Origin: Lachnoclostridium sp. UBA6558
GTDB taxonomy: Bacteria; Bacillota; Clostridia; Lachnospirales; Lachnospiraceae
Reading direction: 5' to 3'
Length of the DNA stretch: 7,845 bases
Assembly (NCBI GenBank): GCA_002434335.1
Contig: DJJW01000051.1
Coordinates: 1-7,845 of the forward strand
The translations under genes and the position numbers were made by a program. Under the pieces are notes generated by a model that was not told the DNA's origin, did not search any database, and worked only from the letters and a program-made list of their open reading frames with translations. Below, piece after piece: positions 1 to 5,453 of this stretch (within the stretch, counting starts at the first letter, position 1; every line of letters starts with the position of its first letter).

Positions 1-60
1 CATTTCGATTTACAATTGAGGCGCTATCATAAGTCTATTACTTCGTTGCAAATCTAAAAG

Positions 61-89
61 TTGATAATTATTTATTGCTGCTCTTTAAA
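61..89 (+). promoter_or_regulatory. Possible promoter of the effector-binding/AraC operon
   Basis: TTGATA (61-66) and TTTAAA (84-89) are separated by 17 bases, a plausible sigma-A spacing, and would start RNA about 16 bases before the ATG at 112. A second reading, TTGCAA (46-51) with TATTTA (69-74), is also 17 bases apart. Both -10 boxes are poor, so the assignment is tentative. The rest of 1-111 holds no visible gene. Confidence 0.3.
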
Positions 90-111
90 AGCATAGAAGG
101 GACCTGATATA

Positions 112-624
112 ATGATAAAGGTAAGAATCGAACCAAAGCCAGCTTTTCAAGTAATAGGAAGAAAAATATGGATTTCCGGTCAGGAGAACGAAATCTTTGG
201 TGATTTCTGGCAACGTTCCAAGGAGGACGGTCTGGTAAACAGATTAAAGGAGTTTTATCATCAAAAGCAAAAGCCAATATTAAACAGTGCTGTCTTTGGA
301 ATTTCCTGTGTGGAAAAAGATCCATCCCTGCGAAGCTTCCATTTCTACATAGCTGCTGAAGCAGATGACCCTATTAAAATCCTCTCTCATAATCCAGATC
401 TGGAAATATACACTGTAGCTGCAAATGAATGGGCAGTCTTTGAAAATAGAGGAAATCTTCCTGAAGCATTGATTGCTGCTGAAATGTATGCTTTTGTGGA
501 ATGGTTGCCGGCTTCTGACTATCGCCACGCAAATGCACCTGAAATGGAGCTTTATCCTCCTGCCCCTGGCAGTAATACTGATAATGACTATGTTGAATTC
601 TGGCTGCCAATCAGAAAAAAATAA
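112..624 (+). CDS. GyrI-like effector-binding domain protein (stand-alone)
   Basis: This 170-residue protein looks like a single GyrI-like / AraC effector-binding domain (SHV2 fold) without a DNA-binding part. What is seen: an N-terminal strand MIKVRIEPKPAFQVIGRK, a central stretch VAANEWAVFENRG (about 121-133) where this fold usually has its effector-pocket strand, and a C-terminal strand DYVEFWLPIRKK. In the family such domains bind hydrophobic or cationic small molecules, and stand-alone forms can hydrolyse or sequester ligands. The ATG at 112 is preceded by GGGA at 99-102, nine bases away, a modest ribosome binding site. The next gene starts 15 bases after the stop and encodes an AraC regulator whose C-terminal domain ends in the same pattern, so the two are probably co-transcribed and sense related ligands. 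There is no signal peptide or membrane segment. The exact ligand cannot be read from the sequence. Confidence 0.85.
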   Translation: MIKVRIEPKPAFQVIGRKIWISGQENEIFGDFWQRSKEDGLVNRLKEFYHQKQKPILNSAVFGISCVEKDPSLRSFHFYIAAEADDPIKILSHNPDLEIYTVAANEWAVFENRGNLPEALIAAEMYAFVEWLPASDYRHANAPEMELYPPAPGSNTDNDYVEFWLPIRKK

Positions 625-639
625 AGTAAGGAAATTCTC

Positions 640-1485
640 ATGGATTATATTGACAGTATTCAAAAAACCATTGATTATATAGAAGCCAACCTGAAGGAAG
701 AACTTGATATCAACAGAGCAATCCGTGAATCAGGCTATTCTCTTACGCATTTTTATCGCATAATTCAGTCCTTTAGCGGTATCTCGCTAAAGGATTATAT
801 TCGTAACCGCAGGCTAAGCGAAGCCGCGGTTGCACTGCGTATGTCCCATACCCGAATAATTGATATTGCTATGGAATACGATTTTCAATCCCAAGAGGTG
901 TTTACCAGAGCCTTTCTCAGATTGTTTGGTATTACTCCCGGCCAATATCGCAAGAGCCGGGAATCTATTACCCTTTATGAGAAACTGAATGCCCGTCAGC
1001 TATTTATGAGCTTAAACGGACTGTCCATAGAACCCACGATTATTCTTGAGAAGATATTTCAGTTAGTCGGTATTACAAGAACCGTACATCCCGGCTCAGC
1101 TGATATCAGTCAGCTCTGGAGAGAGTTTCATCATAGCAGTGATTCAATAATAACCCCTTTGAATTCTGACAAATTAATAGGTTTATGCGAATACATGCCG
1201 GATATAACGGATGATAGTGAATTTTCCTATATGGCTTGCAAAGAAGTCTTAAGTACTGACAACCTTCCTATGGGCATGAAAGCAAAAATAATTCCCTGTA
1301 CAAAATACGCGGTATTTAATCATTCCGGAACAGTGGATAGACTAAAAGAGACTTATGATAAAATTTACGGTGTATGGCTCCCTTTAACAGGCAGCCAGCT
1401 GGCAGAAGCTGATACACTGGAGATATATACTTTACAATCTTCAAACAATTATAAGTTGGATATTTATATACCTTTGAGATACTAA
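640..1485 (+). CDS. AraC-family transcriptional regulator with C-terminal GyrI-like effector-binding domain
   Basis: A 281-residue regulator. Residues about 5-106 form the AraC DNA-binding module with two helix-turn-helix units: the first near DINRAIRESGYSLTHFYR (23-40), the second near IIDIAMEYDFQSQEVFTRAF (73-92), followed by the diagnostic GITPGQYR (97-104). Residues about 125-281 form a GyrI-like effector-binding domain, with KYAVFNHSGTVDRL before the final helix and the closing strand DIYIPLRY. This N-terminal-HTH plus C-terminal-sensor layout is that of Rob-like and many clostridial drug or metabolite sensors. The ATG at 640 has AAGGAA at 628-633, just past the stop of the preceding gene. 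Its likely target is its own operon or a neighbouring efflux or detoxification gene outside the window (inference). No truncation or frameshift is seen. Confidence 0.93.
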   Translation: MDYIDSIQKTIDYIEANLKEELDINRAIRESGYSLTHFYRIIQSFSGISLKDYIRNRRLSEAAVALRMSHTRIIDIAMEYDFQSQEVFTRAFLRLFGITPGQYRKSRESITLYEKLNARQLFMSLNGLSIEPTIILEKIFQLVGITRTVHPGSADISQLWREFHHSSDSIITPLNSDKLIGLCEYMPDITDDSEFSYMACKEVLSTDNLPMGMKAKIIPCTKYAVFNHSGTVDRLKETYDKIYGVWLPLTGSQLAEADTLEIYTLQSSNNYKLDIYIPLRY

Positions 1486-1505
1486 GCTCCCTTTCACAGT
1501 TACAA

Positions 1506-1574
1506 AAGGCTGCTGTTTCCTATCCATAAAAGTTGCAACTGCAACCTTTTATTAAGATATGAAACAACAGCCTT
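1506..1574. terminator. Long imperfect hairpin between convergent genes (bidirectional terminator)
   Basis: Outer arms 1506-1519 and 1561-1574 pair at 13 of 14 positions. Then 1521-1524 pairs with 1556-1559, 1526-1531 with 1547-1552, and the tip GTTGC (1532-1536) with GCAAC (1541-1545) over an AACT loop. It sits exactly between the AraC stop (1485) and the CD3324-family stop (1578). In the minus direction the stem is followed at once by CCTTTTG; in the plus direction T-rich sequence begins about 7 bases later. Both readings fit transcription termination. Confidence 0.7.
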
Positions 1575-1577
1575 CTG

Positions 1578-1844
1578 TCAGTTTTTATTATAAATAATTC
1601 TTTTAATGGTATCATAAGAAAGATGATATTCCTCCATTAGTTCCTGAATGGAAGAACCTTCAGCTTTTTTTAGTCTTATTTCTTCATTTCTAATCTGTAG
1701 TTCTTTTCTTATGGTAGTCCTGCTGCCCCATTTACAGCGGCTCTCCTTCGGCAGGGGAATGTAGATCAGTCCACCTCCAAAGTATTTCTGTATTTCTTCT
1801 AATACATGATCCGGTAGGATTTCTTTTCCGTTTATATATGACAT
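1578..1844 (-). CDS. CD3324-family / Mor-like small DNA-binding protein
   Basis: An 88-residue protein with the pattern of the CD3324 family found in clostridia: an N-terminal MSYINGKEILPDHVLEEIQK, a short GGGLIYIPLP strand, a basic WGSRTTIRKEL segment (39-49) followed by RNEEI, and a C-terminal helix-turn-helix at about 66-85 (IQELMEEYHLSYDTIKRII). The family is related to the Mor/C regulators of Mu-like phages, and members are presumed transcription factors. The ATG at 1844 has an excellent ribosome binding site, AGAAGGAG (minus strand, 1853-1860), eight bases upstream. It is convergent with the AraC gene and follows the glutaredoxin-like gene on the same strand after 223 bp. That spacer carries a perfect inverted repeat that could be its operator. 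The regulated genes are unknown. Confidence 0.82.
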   Translation of the reverse strand: MSYINGKEILPDHVLEEIQKYFGGGLIYIPLPKESRCKWGSRTTIRKELQIRNEEIRLKKAEGSSIQELMEEYHLSYDTIKRIIYNKN

Positions 1845-1852
1845 GGCTTTCG

Positions 1853-2067
1853 CTCCTTCTGATTGTTTTTATCAGAGAGCAGCACATTTCATATTCATAT
1901 CTGCGATTCGTTTATGGCTCTATGCAAGGAATCGCTGCACTGACATGTCCTGTGCTGCATAGAGCATTTTTGGTGATTGGTTTGATTTTTTTATATACAA
2001 GAGATATTCTAACATTTATTACTCCTCTTCTATTAAGCTGTCCGCAGGTTAATTTATAGCTTTATGA
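1853..2067. other. Intergenic spacer upstream of the CD3324-family gene
   Basis: These bases hold no convincing gene. A 73-codon plus-strand frame beginning at 1838 has no ribosome binding site and overlaps the start of the minus-strand gene. Apart from the inverted repeat at 1917-1965 and the ribosome binding site, no clear -10/-35 pair was found on the minus strand, although the CD3324-family gene should be transcribed from here. Confidence 0.5.
1917..1965. repeat. Perfect 10-bp inverted repeat (hairpin or operator)
   Basis: GCTCTATGCA (1917-1926) and TGCATAGAGC (1956-1965) are perfect reverse complements separated by 29 bases. Inside, GCAC (1937-1940) pairs with GTGC (1952-1955), giving a second short stem stacked on the right arm. 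On the plus strand the right arm is followed by ATTTTTGG; on the minus strand there is no T run, so it is not a good terminator for the glutaredoxin-like gene. A leader structure or a binding site of the adjacent regulator is possible. Confidence 0.6.
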
Positions 2068-2394
2068 TTAGCACTGGCCTTTCTTATCTATAGAGCAGAA
2101 ATCAGCGGCAGGAGTTACTGCTTCTTCTATTGCCACAGGCAGTTCTACATAGTCACCGATGTCAAAGGTCTTCTCACCATTTTCCAATACAAAAAACGGT
2201 ATACCGATTCTTCCCGCTTCTTTCACTTCTTTAAACAGCTCGTCATTATCACGATATGCCAGAAATTCCTTAAGTGTAGCTGTATCACCGGTTATATTTT
2301 TATATTCCAGCTCAATATCAGGGAGTGCTGCTAAATCCTTTTTGGCTTTTACACAATCAGGACAGATTTCAGTTCCATATATGGTCACTTTCAT
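2068..2394 (-). CDS. Glutaredoxin/thioredoxin-like protein with CPDC active site
   Basis: From the ATG at 2394 this is a 108-residue cytoplasmic thioredoxin-fold protein. It opens with the first strand MKVTIYGTEICPDCVKAKK, whose C11-P-D-C14 is the redox motif, and has a cis-proline at P66 in RIGIPFF followed by strand FVLENGEKTFDIGD. This matches the glutaredoxin-related proteins of clostridia, which are thought to reduce disulfides or handle thiols. The partner reductant is unknown. An in-frame start exists at 2427, but it has no ribosome binding site, while 2394 is preceded by GAGGT five bases upstream and begins at the natural first strand. The C-terminus carries two further cysteines (C100 and the last residue C108) beyond the fold. 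The acetyltransferase gene lies 71 bp upstream on the same strand, so co-transcription is likely. Confidence 0.85.
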   Translation of the reverse strand: MKVTIYGTEICPDCVKAKKDLAALPDIELEYKNITGDTATLKEFLAYRDNDELFKEVKEAGRIGIPFFVLENGEKTFDIGDYVELPVAIEEAVTPAADFCSIDKKGQC

Positions 2395-2409
2395 ACTTAC
2401 CTCACATTC

Positions 2410-2426
2410 TGCCGTCTGCAACGGCA
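2410..2426 (-). other. Small hairpin just upstream of the glutaredoxin-like gene
   Basis: TGCCGT (2410-2415) and ACGGCA (2421-2426) pair perfectly around a CTGCA loop. It ends 16 bases before the chosen ATG and could affect translation or mark a processing site. No T run follows, so it is not a terminator. Confidence 0.4.
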
Positions 2427-2465
2427 TAAAACCATGTTAAATCTGTTGCTGATTCTATTGTAACC

Positions 2466-3260
2466 CTACTCCCTCATTATGTCAATCTGCGTATCTGCCT
2501 CAGGCTGAAATCCAATACTTTTATACAAATATATTGCATTAACATTACATTCATCCGCAGCAAGAAAAGCTCTTACCGCACCATGGGACTTACAATGGAA
2601 TAAGGCCTGCTTTATGAGCCTTCTCCCTATTCCTTTGTTCTGGTAATCAGGATTCACTGCAATTTCTCTAATCCAGGCGACCGGCCCTTTCTGGCTGTTG
2701 ATTCCGTAGACTCCTGTAAAACATACTCCAACGATTTCCTTTTCATCGTTCCTTTCAAGCACGACTGCTTTGTGTATAATATCTTCCGTCTTTGTTAGCC
2801 ATTCTTCAATCCATTCCTGTGTCTGTCCCGTAAATCCTCTGCTCTGTCCCTTGCAGGACATAGTTACTTCCGCGGCTTTAAGACTCTCTTCCACCTTCAG
2901 AAACTCCCCATAGGAGTGTTCATTATTAATATCTGATAAATCTGACTTTGTATAATCCCTGAACTTATCTCTGACGATGTACCCTGCCTGCGTAAAAGTA
3001 TCAACCCATTCCTCCGGTATAAATTCCAGATAAAAGTTATGTTCCTCTCTGGTTGCTTCTATCACTTTCTGTGGAGATGCTGCCGCCCAGTGATAATGCC
3101 TGCTATCTGCCTCACGGTTATACCCTCCGATTAATATCAATTCTTCTGTCTCGATTAACAGCTCATAATCTGCAATATCCTCAAATTCTGTATAATTAAG
3201 AGAATGATACCGATAGTTCCCAAGTGCTTCTTTTACTTTAATAAATGCTTCTTCTTTCAT
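2466..3260 (-). CDS. GNAT-family N-acetyltransferase (two-domain)
   Basis: A 264-residue protein with a classic C-terminal GNAT domain. Acetyl-CoA motif A is IREIAVNPDYQNKGIGRRL (197-215) with Q207-N-K-G-I-G-R213, and motif B is CNVNAIYLYKSIGF (238-251). The N-terminal half (1-125) has no sequence I recognise and may help bind substrate. At 264 residues it is well above the roughly 150-170 of single-domain GNAT enzymes. The enzyme would move an acetyl group from acetyl-CoA to an amine; the acceptor cannot be predicted. The ATG at 3260 is preferred to the in-frame start at 3293 because GGGAGG lies seven bases upstream of it. An extended -10 promoter at 3374-3382 probably drives it, with a leader of about 105 bases, and the glutaredoxin-like gene follows 71 bp downstream. 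Confidence 0.88.
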   Translation of the reverse strand: MKEEAFIKVKEALGNYRYHSLNYTEFEDIADYELLIETEELILIGGYNREADSRHYHWAAASPQKVIEATREEHNFYLEFIPEEWVDTFTQAGYIVRDKFRDYTKSDLSDINNEHSYGEFLKVEESLKAAEVTMSCKGQSRGFTGQTQEWIEEWLTKTEDIIHKAVVLERNDEKEIVGVCFTGVYGINSQKGPVAWIREIAVNPDYQNKGIGRRLIKQALFHCKSHGAVRAFLAADECNVNAIYLYKSIGFQPEADTQIDIMRE

Positions 3261-3333
3261 AGTTATGCCTCCCTTTTTATATCTTAGCTTCATTAGAACA
3301 TGAACAGAAAGGGTGATCCCTGCTGCTCTTATC

Positions 3334-3360
3334 GGATTTTACAGGCAAGCCTGCAAATCC
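3334..3360 (-). other. Hairpin in the acetyltransferase leader
   Basis: GGATTT (3334-3339) pairs with AAATCC (3355-3360), and CAGG (3342-3345) pairs with CCTG (3350-3353) around a CAAG loop. A smaller stem, AGGG/CCCT at about 3309-3320, follows closer to the gene. Both lie in the predicted 5' leader of the acetyltransferase mRNA. I cannot assign them to a known riboswitch class. Confidence 0.45.
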
Positions 3361-3373
3361 TCACTCTGCTTTC

Positions 3374-3382
3374 ATTATATCA
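3374..3382 (-). promoter_or_regulatory. Extended -10 promoter for the acetyltransferase gene
   Basis: On the minus strand this reads TGATATAAT, a perfect TATAAT with the TGn extension. The region 17 bases upstream (CTTTTG, 3397-3402) is a poor -35, which is usual for extended -10 promoters. It lies about 115 bases before the ATG at 3260. Confidence 0.6.
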
Positions 3383-3460
3383 GGTAAGGGGCATAACAAA
3401 AGTTTAAAAACACTTATAACTATTTTTGCTAATCATTTATGATTACATATAATAACTATA

Positions 3461-3580
3461 TTACACACTTGCAAGCCTTTTCTTTAATCCCATTATAGCA
3501 AAGGAATCTGCTGAATATTCTTTCTCTCCGTATACTCCCTGGATAGTATTAAAACCATTCTTACTCCAGAACCTTATGCC
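3461..3580 (-). pseudogene. C-terminal remnant of a second GNAT acetyltransferase
   Basis: The minus strand from 3580 to the TAA at 3461-3463 is open for 39 codons and reads IRFWSKNGFNTIQGVYGEKE, then an S-A-D-S-F-A-I-M-G-L-K-K-R-L tail and stop. The pattern (R/K)FWxKNGF followed by a final strand is the end of a single-domain GNAT acetyltransferase. There is no start codon with a ribosome binding site, and the frame is closed upstream by TAA at 3581-3583, inside the T tract of the zinc-operon terminator. The N-terminal roughly 110 residues are therefore missing. It does not match the C-terminus of the intact acetyltransferase next door, so it is a different family member, not a partial duplicate. 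A deletion that joined the terminator to the gene's tail explains it. Confidence 0.65.
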
Positions 3581-3582
3581 TT

Positions 3583-3625
3583 AAAAAAACGCCATTAGTC
3601 AGTCATTACACTTAACTTACGGCGT
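3583..3625 (-). terminator. Rho-independent terminator of the zinc operon
   Basis: On the minus strand ACGCC (from 3621-3625) pairs with GGCGT (from 3589-3593), followed at once by a run of seven T (3583-3589). The long loop contains a weaker inner stem, AGTTA/TGACT. It lies about 100 bases downstream of the permease stop, after the tandem repeats. Confidence 0.65.
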
Positions 3626-3646
3626 ATTATTATTTGAATTTTTATT

Positions 3647-3743
3647 ATTCGGTCTTTTGCTTGCTCAGTCTTTTGATTATTCAGTCTTTTGATTATTCAG
3701 TTTTTTATTTATTCAGTCTTTTTATTTATTCAGTCTTTTGAAA
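3647..3743. repeat. Six-copy 16-bp tandem repeat overlapping the 3' end of znuB
   Basis: Units start at 3647, 3663, 3679, 3695, 3711 and 3728, with consensus ATTCAGTCTTTTGATT. Unit 5 has one extra base, and units 1, 2 and 4 are the most diverged. On the minus strand each unit reads CAAAAGACTGAATAAT. The copy at 3728-3743 supplies the last permease codons (Q-K-T-E) and most of the stop codon, so the array looks like repeated duplication of the gene's own 3' end. Confidence 0.85.
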
Positions 3744-4541
3744 GGTTCTGATTACAGCCTTTAATATAACAATTATCAAAAAGCTTGCAACTCCGGTTAG
3801 TACAATAGTTCCGCCAGGTTTTAATTTCCAGTAATAGGACAAGGTAAGTCCGGTTACCGTAAAAAATACGGCAAATACTACTGAGAAAATAAGTGTCAGT
3901 TTATAGCTCCTGCCAACCTGCATTCCGCAGGCTACGGGTATAACAAGCAGAGATGACACCACCAGCGCACCGACAGTTCTGGAAGCAATGGATATGGTCA
4001 GCGCTGTGAGAAGAGTAAATATAAAATTCACCGTCTTAACCGGCACTCCAGCAATTCTTGCTGTTCGCTGATCAAACCCGATAAAGAAAAGTTCTTTATA
4101 CAATAATAAAAAGGCTGCCAGTACAGAAATGCTTACAACCACTACCATTCTAAGCTCCAGATCGCTAATGGCTACAATACTGCCGAAAAGAAAGCTGTTA
4201 AAATTACCGCTGCTTTTGGTAAATCCGGACAGCACACCGGCAAGTCCAATGCCGGTTGACATTATAATGGCAATTGCCATTTCTGAATATCTTGGTATCT
4301 TTTTCTGTATAAATTCAATACTTAAGGCAGCTACGATGCATGCACCGGTTGCTCCAAGTATAGGATTGATGCCAAGCAGTATACCGATTGCTACACCTGC
4401 CAGAGAAGTATGGGATAAGGCATCTCCTATCATGGATTTTCTCTGAAGTACGATGGTCATTCCGATACAGGGTGCAATAATGGCTAATAATACCCCTACC
4501 AGAAAAGCTCTTTGCATAAATGAATATTGTAGAATGCTCAC
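3726..4541 (-). CDS. znuB: Zinc ABC transporter permease (ZnuB/AdcB family)
   Basis: This 271-residue integral membrane protein belongs to the ABC-3 family of zinc/manganese permeases. It is almost entirely hydrophobic, with an estimated eight or nine membrane helices, and carries the conserved family segment GDALSHTSLAGVAIG (39-53), near where the ATPase docks. It forms the membrane channel with ZnuC and receives metal from ZnuA. The start is GTG at 4541, with AGAGGTG seven bases upstream. It overlaps the znuC stop by four bases (GTGA), a strong sign of translational coupling. The length is normal for the family. Its last four residues (QKTE) lie in the first unit of the tandem repeat that continues downstream. 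Zinc rather than manganese is inferred from the His-rich binding protein in the operon. Confidence 0.95.
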   Translation of the reverse strand: MSILQYSFMQRAFLVGVLLAIIAPCIGMTIVLQRKSMIGDALSHTSLAGVAIGILLGINPILGATGACIVAALSIEFIQKKIPRYSEMAIAIIMSTGIGLAGVLSGFTKSSGNFNSFLFGSIVAISDLELRMVVVVSISVLAAFLLLYKELFFIGFDQRTARIAGVPVKTVNFIFTLLTALTISIASRTVGALVVSSLLVIPVACGMQVGRSYKLTLIFSVVFAVFFTVTGLTLSYYWKLKPGGTIVLTGVASFLIIVILKAVIRTFQKTE

Positions 4542-5221
4542 GGTCTCACCTCTTTTGTATCCAGCTCCGCCAATCTGCCGTCCTCTAATTTTAGAATTCG
4601 GTTAACTCCGCTGCATTCGCTTAAGGAACCATGGGTTACCATCAGAATGGTCAACCCCTCCTGATTCAGTTCCTGAAGTATCTGATACAGCTGTTTCATG
4701 GATTTCATATCTATTCCCGTTGTGGGTTCATCCAGAATCAGTATCTCCGGATTAACCACCAGGGCTCTCGCTAACATAACTCTTTGCTGCTGCCCTCCGG
4801 ACAATTCTCCGATCATTGACTTACCAAAGCACTCCATCTGAAGCTTTTGAAGTGCTGCCTGGACCTGCTGTTTATGTGCCTTCCCCGGAAAGCGGAATCT
4901 GCCAATCTGCCTGTAGAGATTTGCCATTACGATTTCTTCCACTGTTGCGGGAAAATTCTGATTGGCATAAGTACCGTTCTGAGATACATATCCCAGCTTA
5001 CCACTTCGGATATATTTCTCACTATCCTGACCCATAATCTGTATCTTCCCCCTTATGGGCCTTAATTCTGACAGAAGAAGCTTAAGCAGCGTACTTTTTC
5101 CCGTACCGTTTTCTCCCGTTAGAAGGGCATAATCCCCCTGCTCTATAACAGTTGAAACCTCTTTTATAATCAAATCCCTGCCATATGCAAATTCTACATT
5201 CTGAATATCTATTGCCTGCAT
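4538..5221 (-). CDS. znuC: Zinc ABC transporter ATP-binding protein (ZnuC/AdcC family)
   Basis: A 227-residue ABC ATPase with every core motif intact: Walker A GENGTGKST (36-44), Q-loop Q81 in YVSQNG, signature LSGGQQQR (140-147), Walker B LILDEPT (161-167) and switch histidine H197 in VTHGS. It hydrolyses ATP on the inner face of the membrane to drive metal import through ZnuB. The ATG at 5221 has GAGGTC three bases upstream, a close but workable ribosome binding site. Unlike the tight join to znuB, 232 bp separate it from the znuA stop. That gap holds a terminator-like hairpin and a nested inverted-repeat leader, so znuC-znuB may be expressed at a lower level than znuA. Confidence 0.95.
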   Translation of the reverse strand: MQAIDIQNVEFAYGRDLIIKEVSTVIEQGDYALLTGENGTGKSTLLKLLLSELRPIRGKIQIMGQDSEKYIRSGKLGYVSQNGTYANQNFPATVEEIVMANLYRQIGRFRFPGKAHKQQVQAALQKLQMECFGKSMIGELSGGQQQRVMLARALVVNPEILILDEPTTGIDMKSMKQLYQILQELNQEGLTILMVTHGSLSECSGVNRILKLEDGRLAELDTKEVRP

Positions 5222-5278
5222 CTTGACCTCTGCTGCAAATGCCCTTAATACTCGGGTATTTCTGCCTTCTTAATTTGT

Positions 5279-5362
5279 AAGTATATAAAATGAATTTTAA
5301 GCTTGATTAACTGGCATTTTATGCCCGGAAAAGGATAAAAAGTTGATTCAAGCTATATACTT
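5279..5362 (-). promoter_or_regulatory. Nested inverted-repeat leader upstream of znuC
   Basis: Three complementary pairs nest inside one another: AAGTATATA (5279-5287) with TATATACTT (5354-5362), AGCTTGA (5300-5306) with TCAAGCT (5348-5354), and AACT (5309-5312) with AGTT (5341-5344). GGCAT/ATGCC (5313-5317, 5321-5325) forms a hairpin inside. A further stem AATAC/GTATT (5247-5260) lies just before the znuC ribosome binding site. This would be a folded 5' leader or intercistronic element in the minus-strand RNA. It matches no riboswitch class I know. Confidence 0.5.
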
Positions 5363-5401
5363 TTTACGAGTTTTGCTATAATAATAACATATTCATTTCA
5401 A

Positions 5402-5441
5402 AAAGAATGGGAGCTGTTGCACGCAACTGCTCCTACTCTTT
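5402..5441 (-). terminator. Terminator-like hairpin between znuA and znuC
   Basis: It lies 12 bases after the znuA stop. The stem is GGAGC (5410-5414) with GCTCC (5429-5433), a T-T mismatch, then GTTGC (5416-5420) with GCAAC (5423-5427). An outer AAAGA/TCTTT pair (5402-5406, 5437-5441) extends it past 3-base internal loops. On the minus strand the inner stem is followed by CATTCTTTTTG. Because the U run is short and offset, leaky termination or mRNA 3'-end protection is more likely than a full stop. Confidence 0.6.
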
Positions 5442-5453
5442 AATATCTATCTG

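Noticed and set aside
105..113. TGATATAAT extended -10 overlapping the first start codon
   Set aside because: RNA made from it would start after the ATG, so it cannot serve this gene; no other start it could serve is evident.
280..663. 127-codon minus-strand ORF opposite the effector-binding gene
   Set aside because: The plus-strand reading has family motifs and a coherent operon with the AraC gene; the minus frame does not.
1838..2059. Hydrophobic 73-codon plus-strand ORF
   Set aside because: It has no ribosome binding site, overlaps the start of the well-supported minus-strand CD3324-family gene, and crosses the 1917-1965 inverted repeat. Its hydrophobic look comes from T-rich sequence.
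3647..3743. CRISPR array
   Set aside because: The units are 16 bp and directly adjacent without unique spacers, and begin inside a coding sequence.
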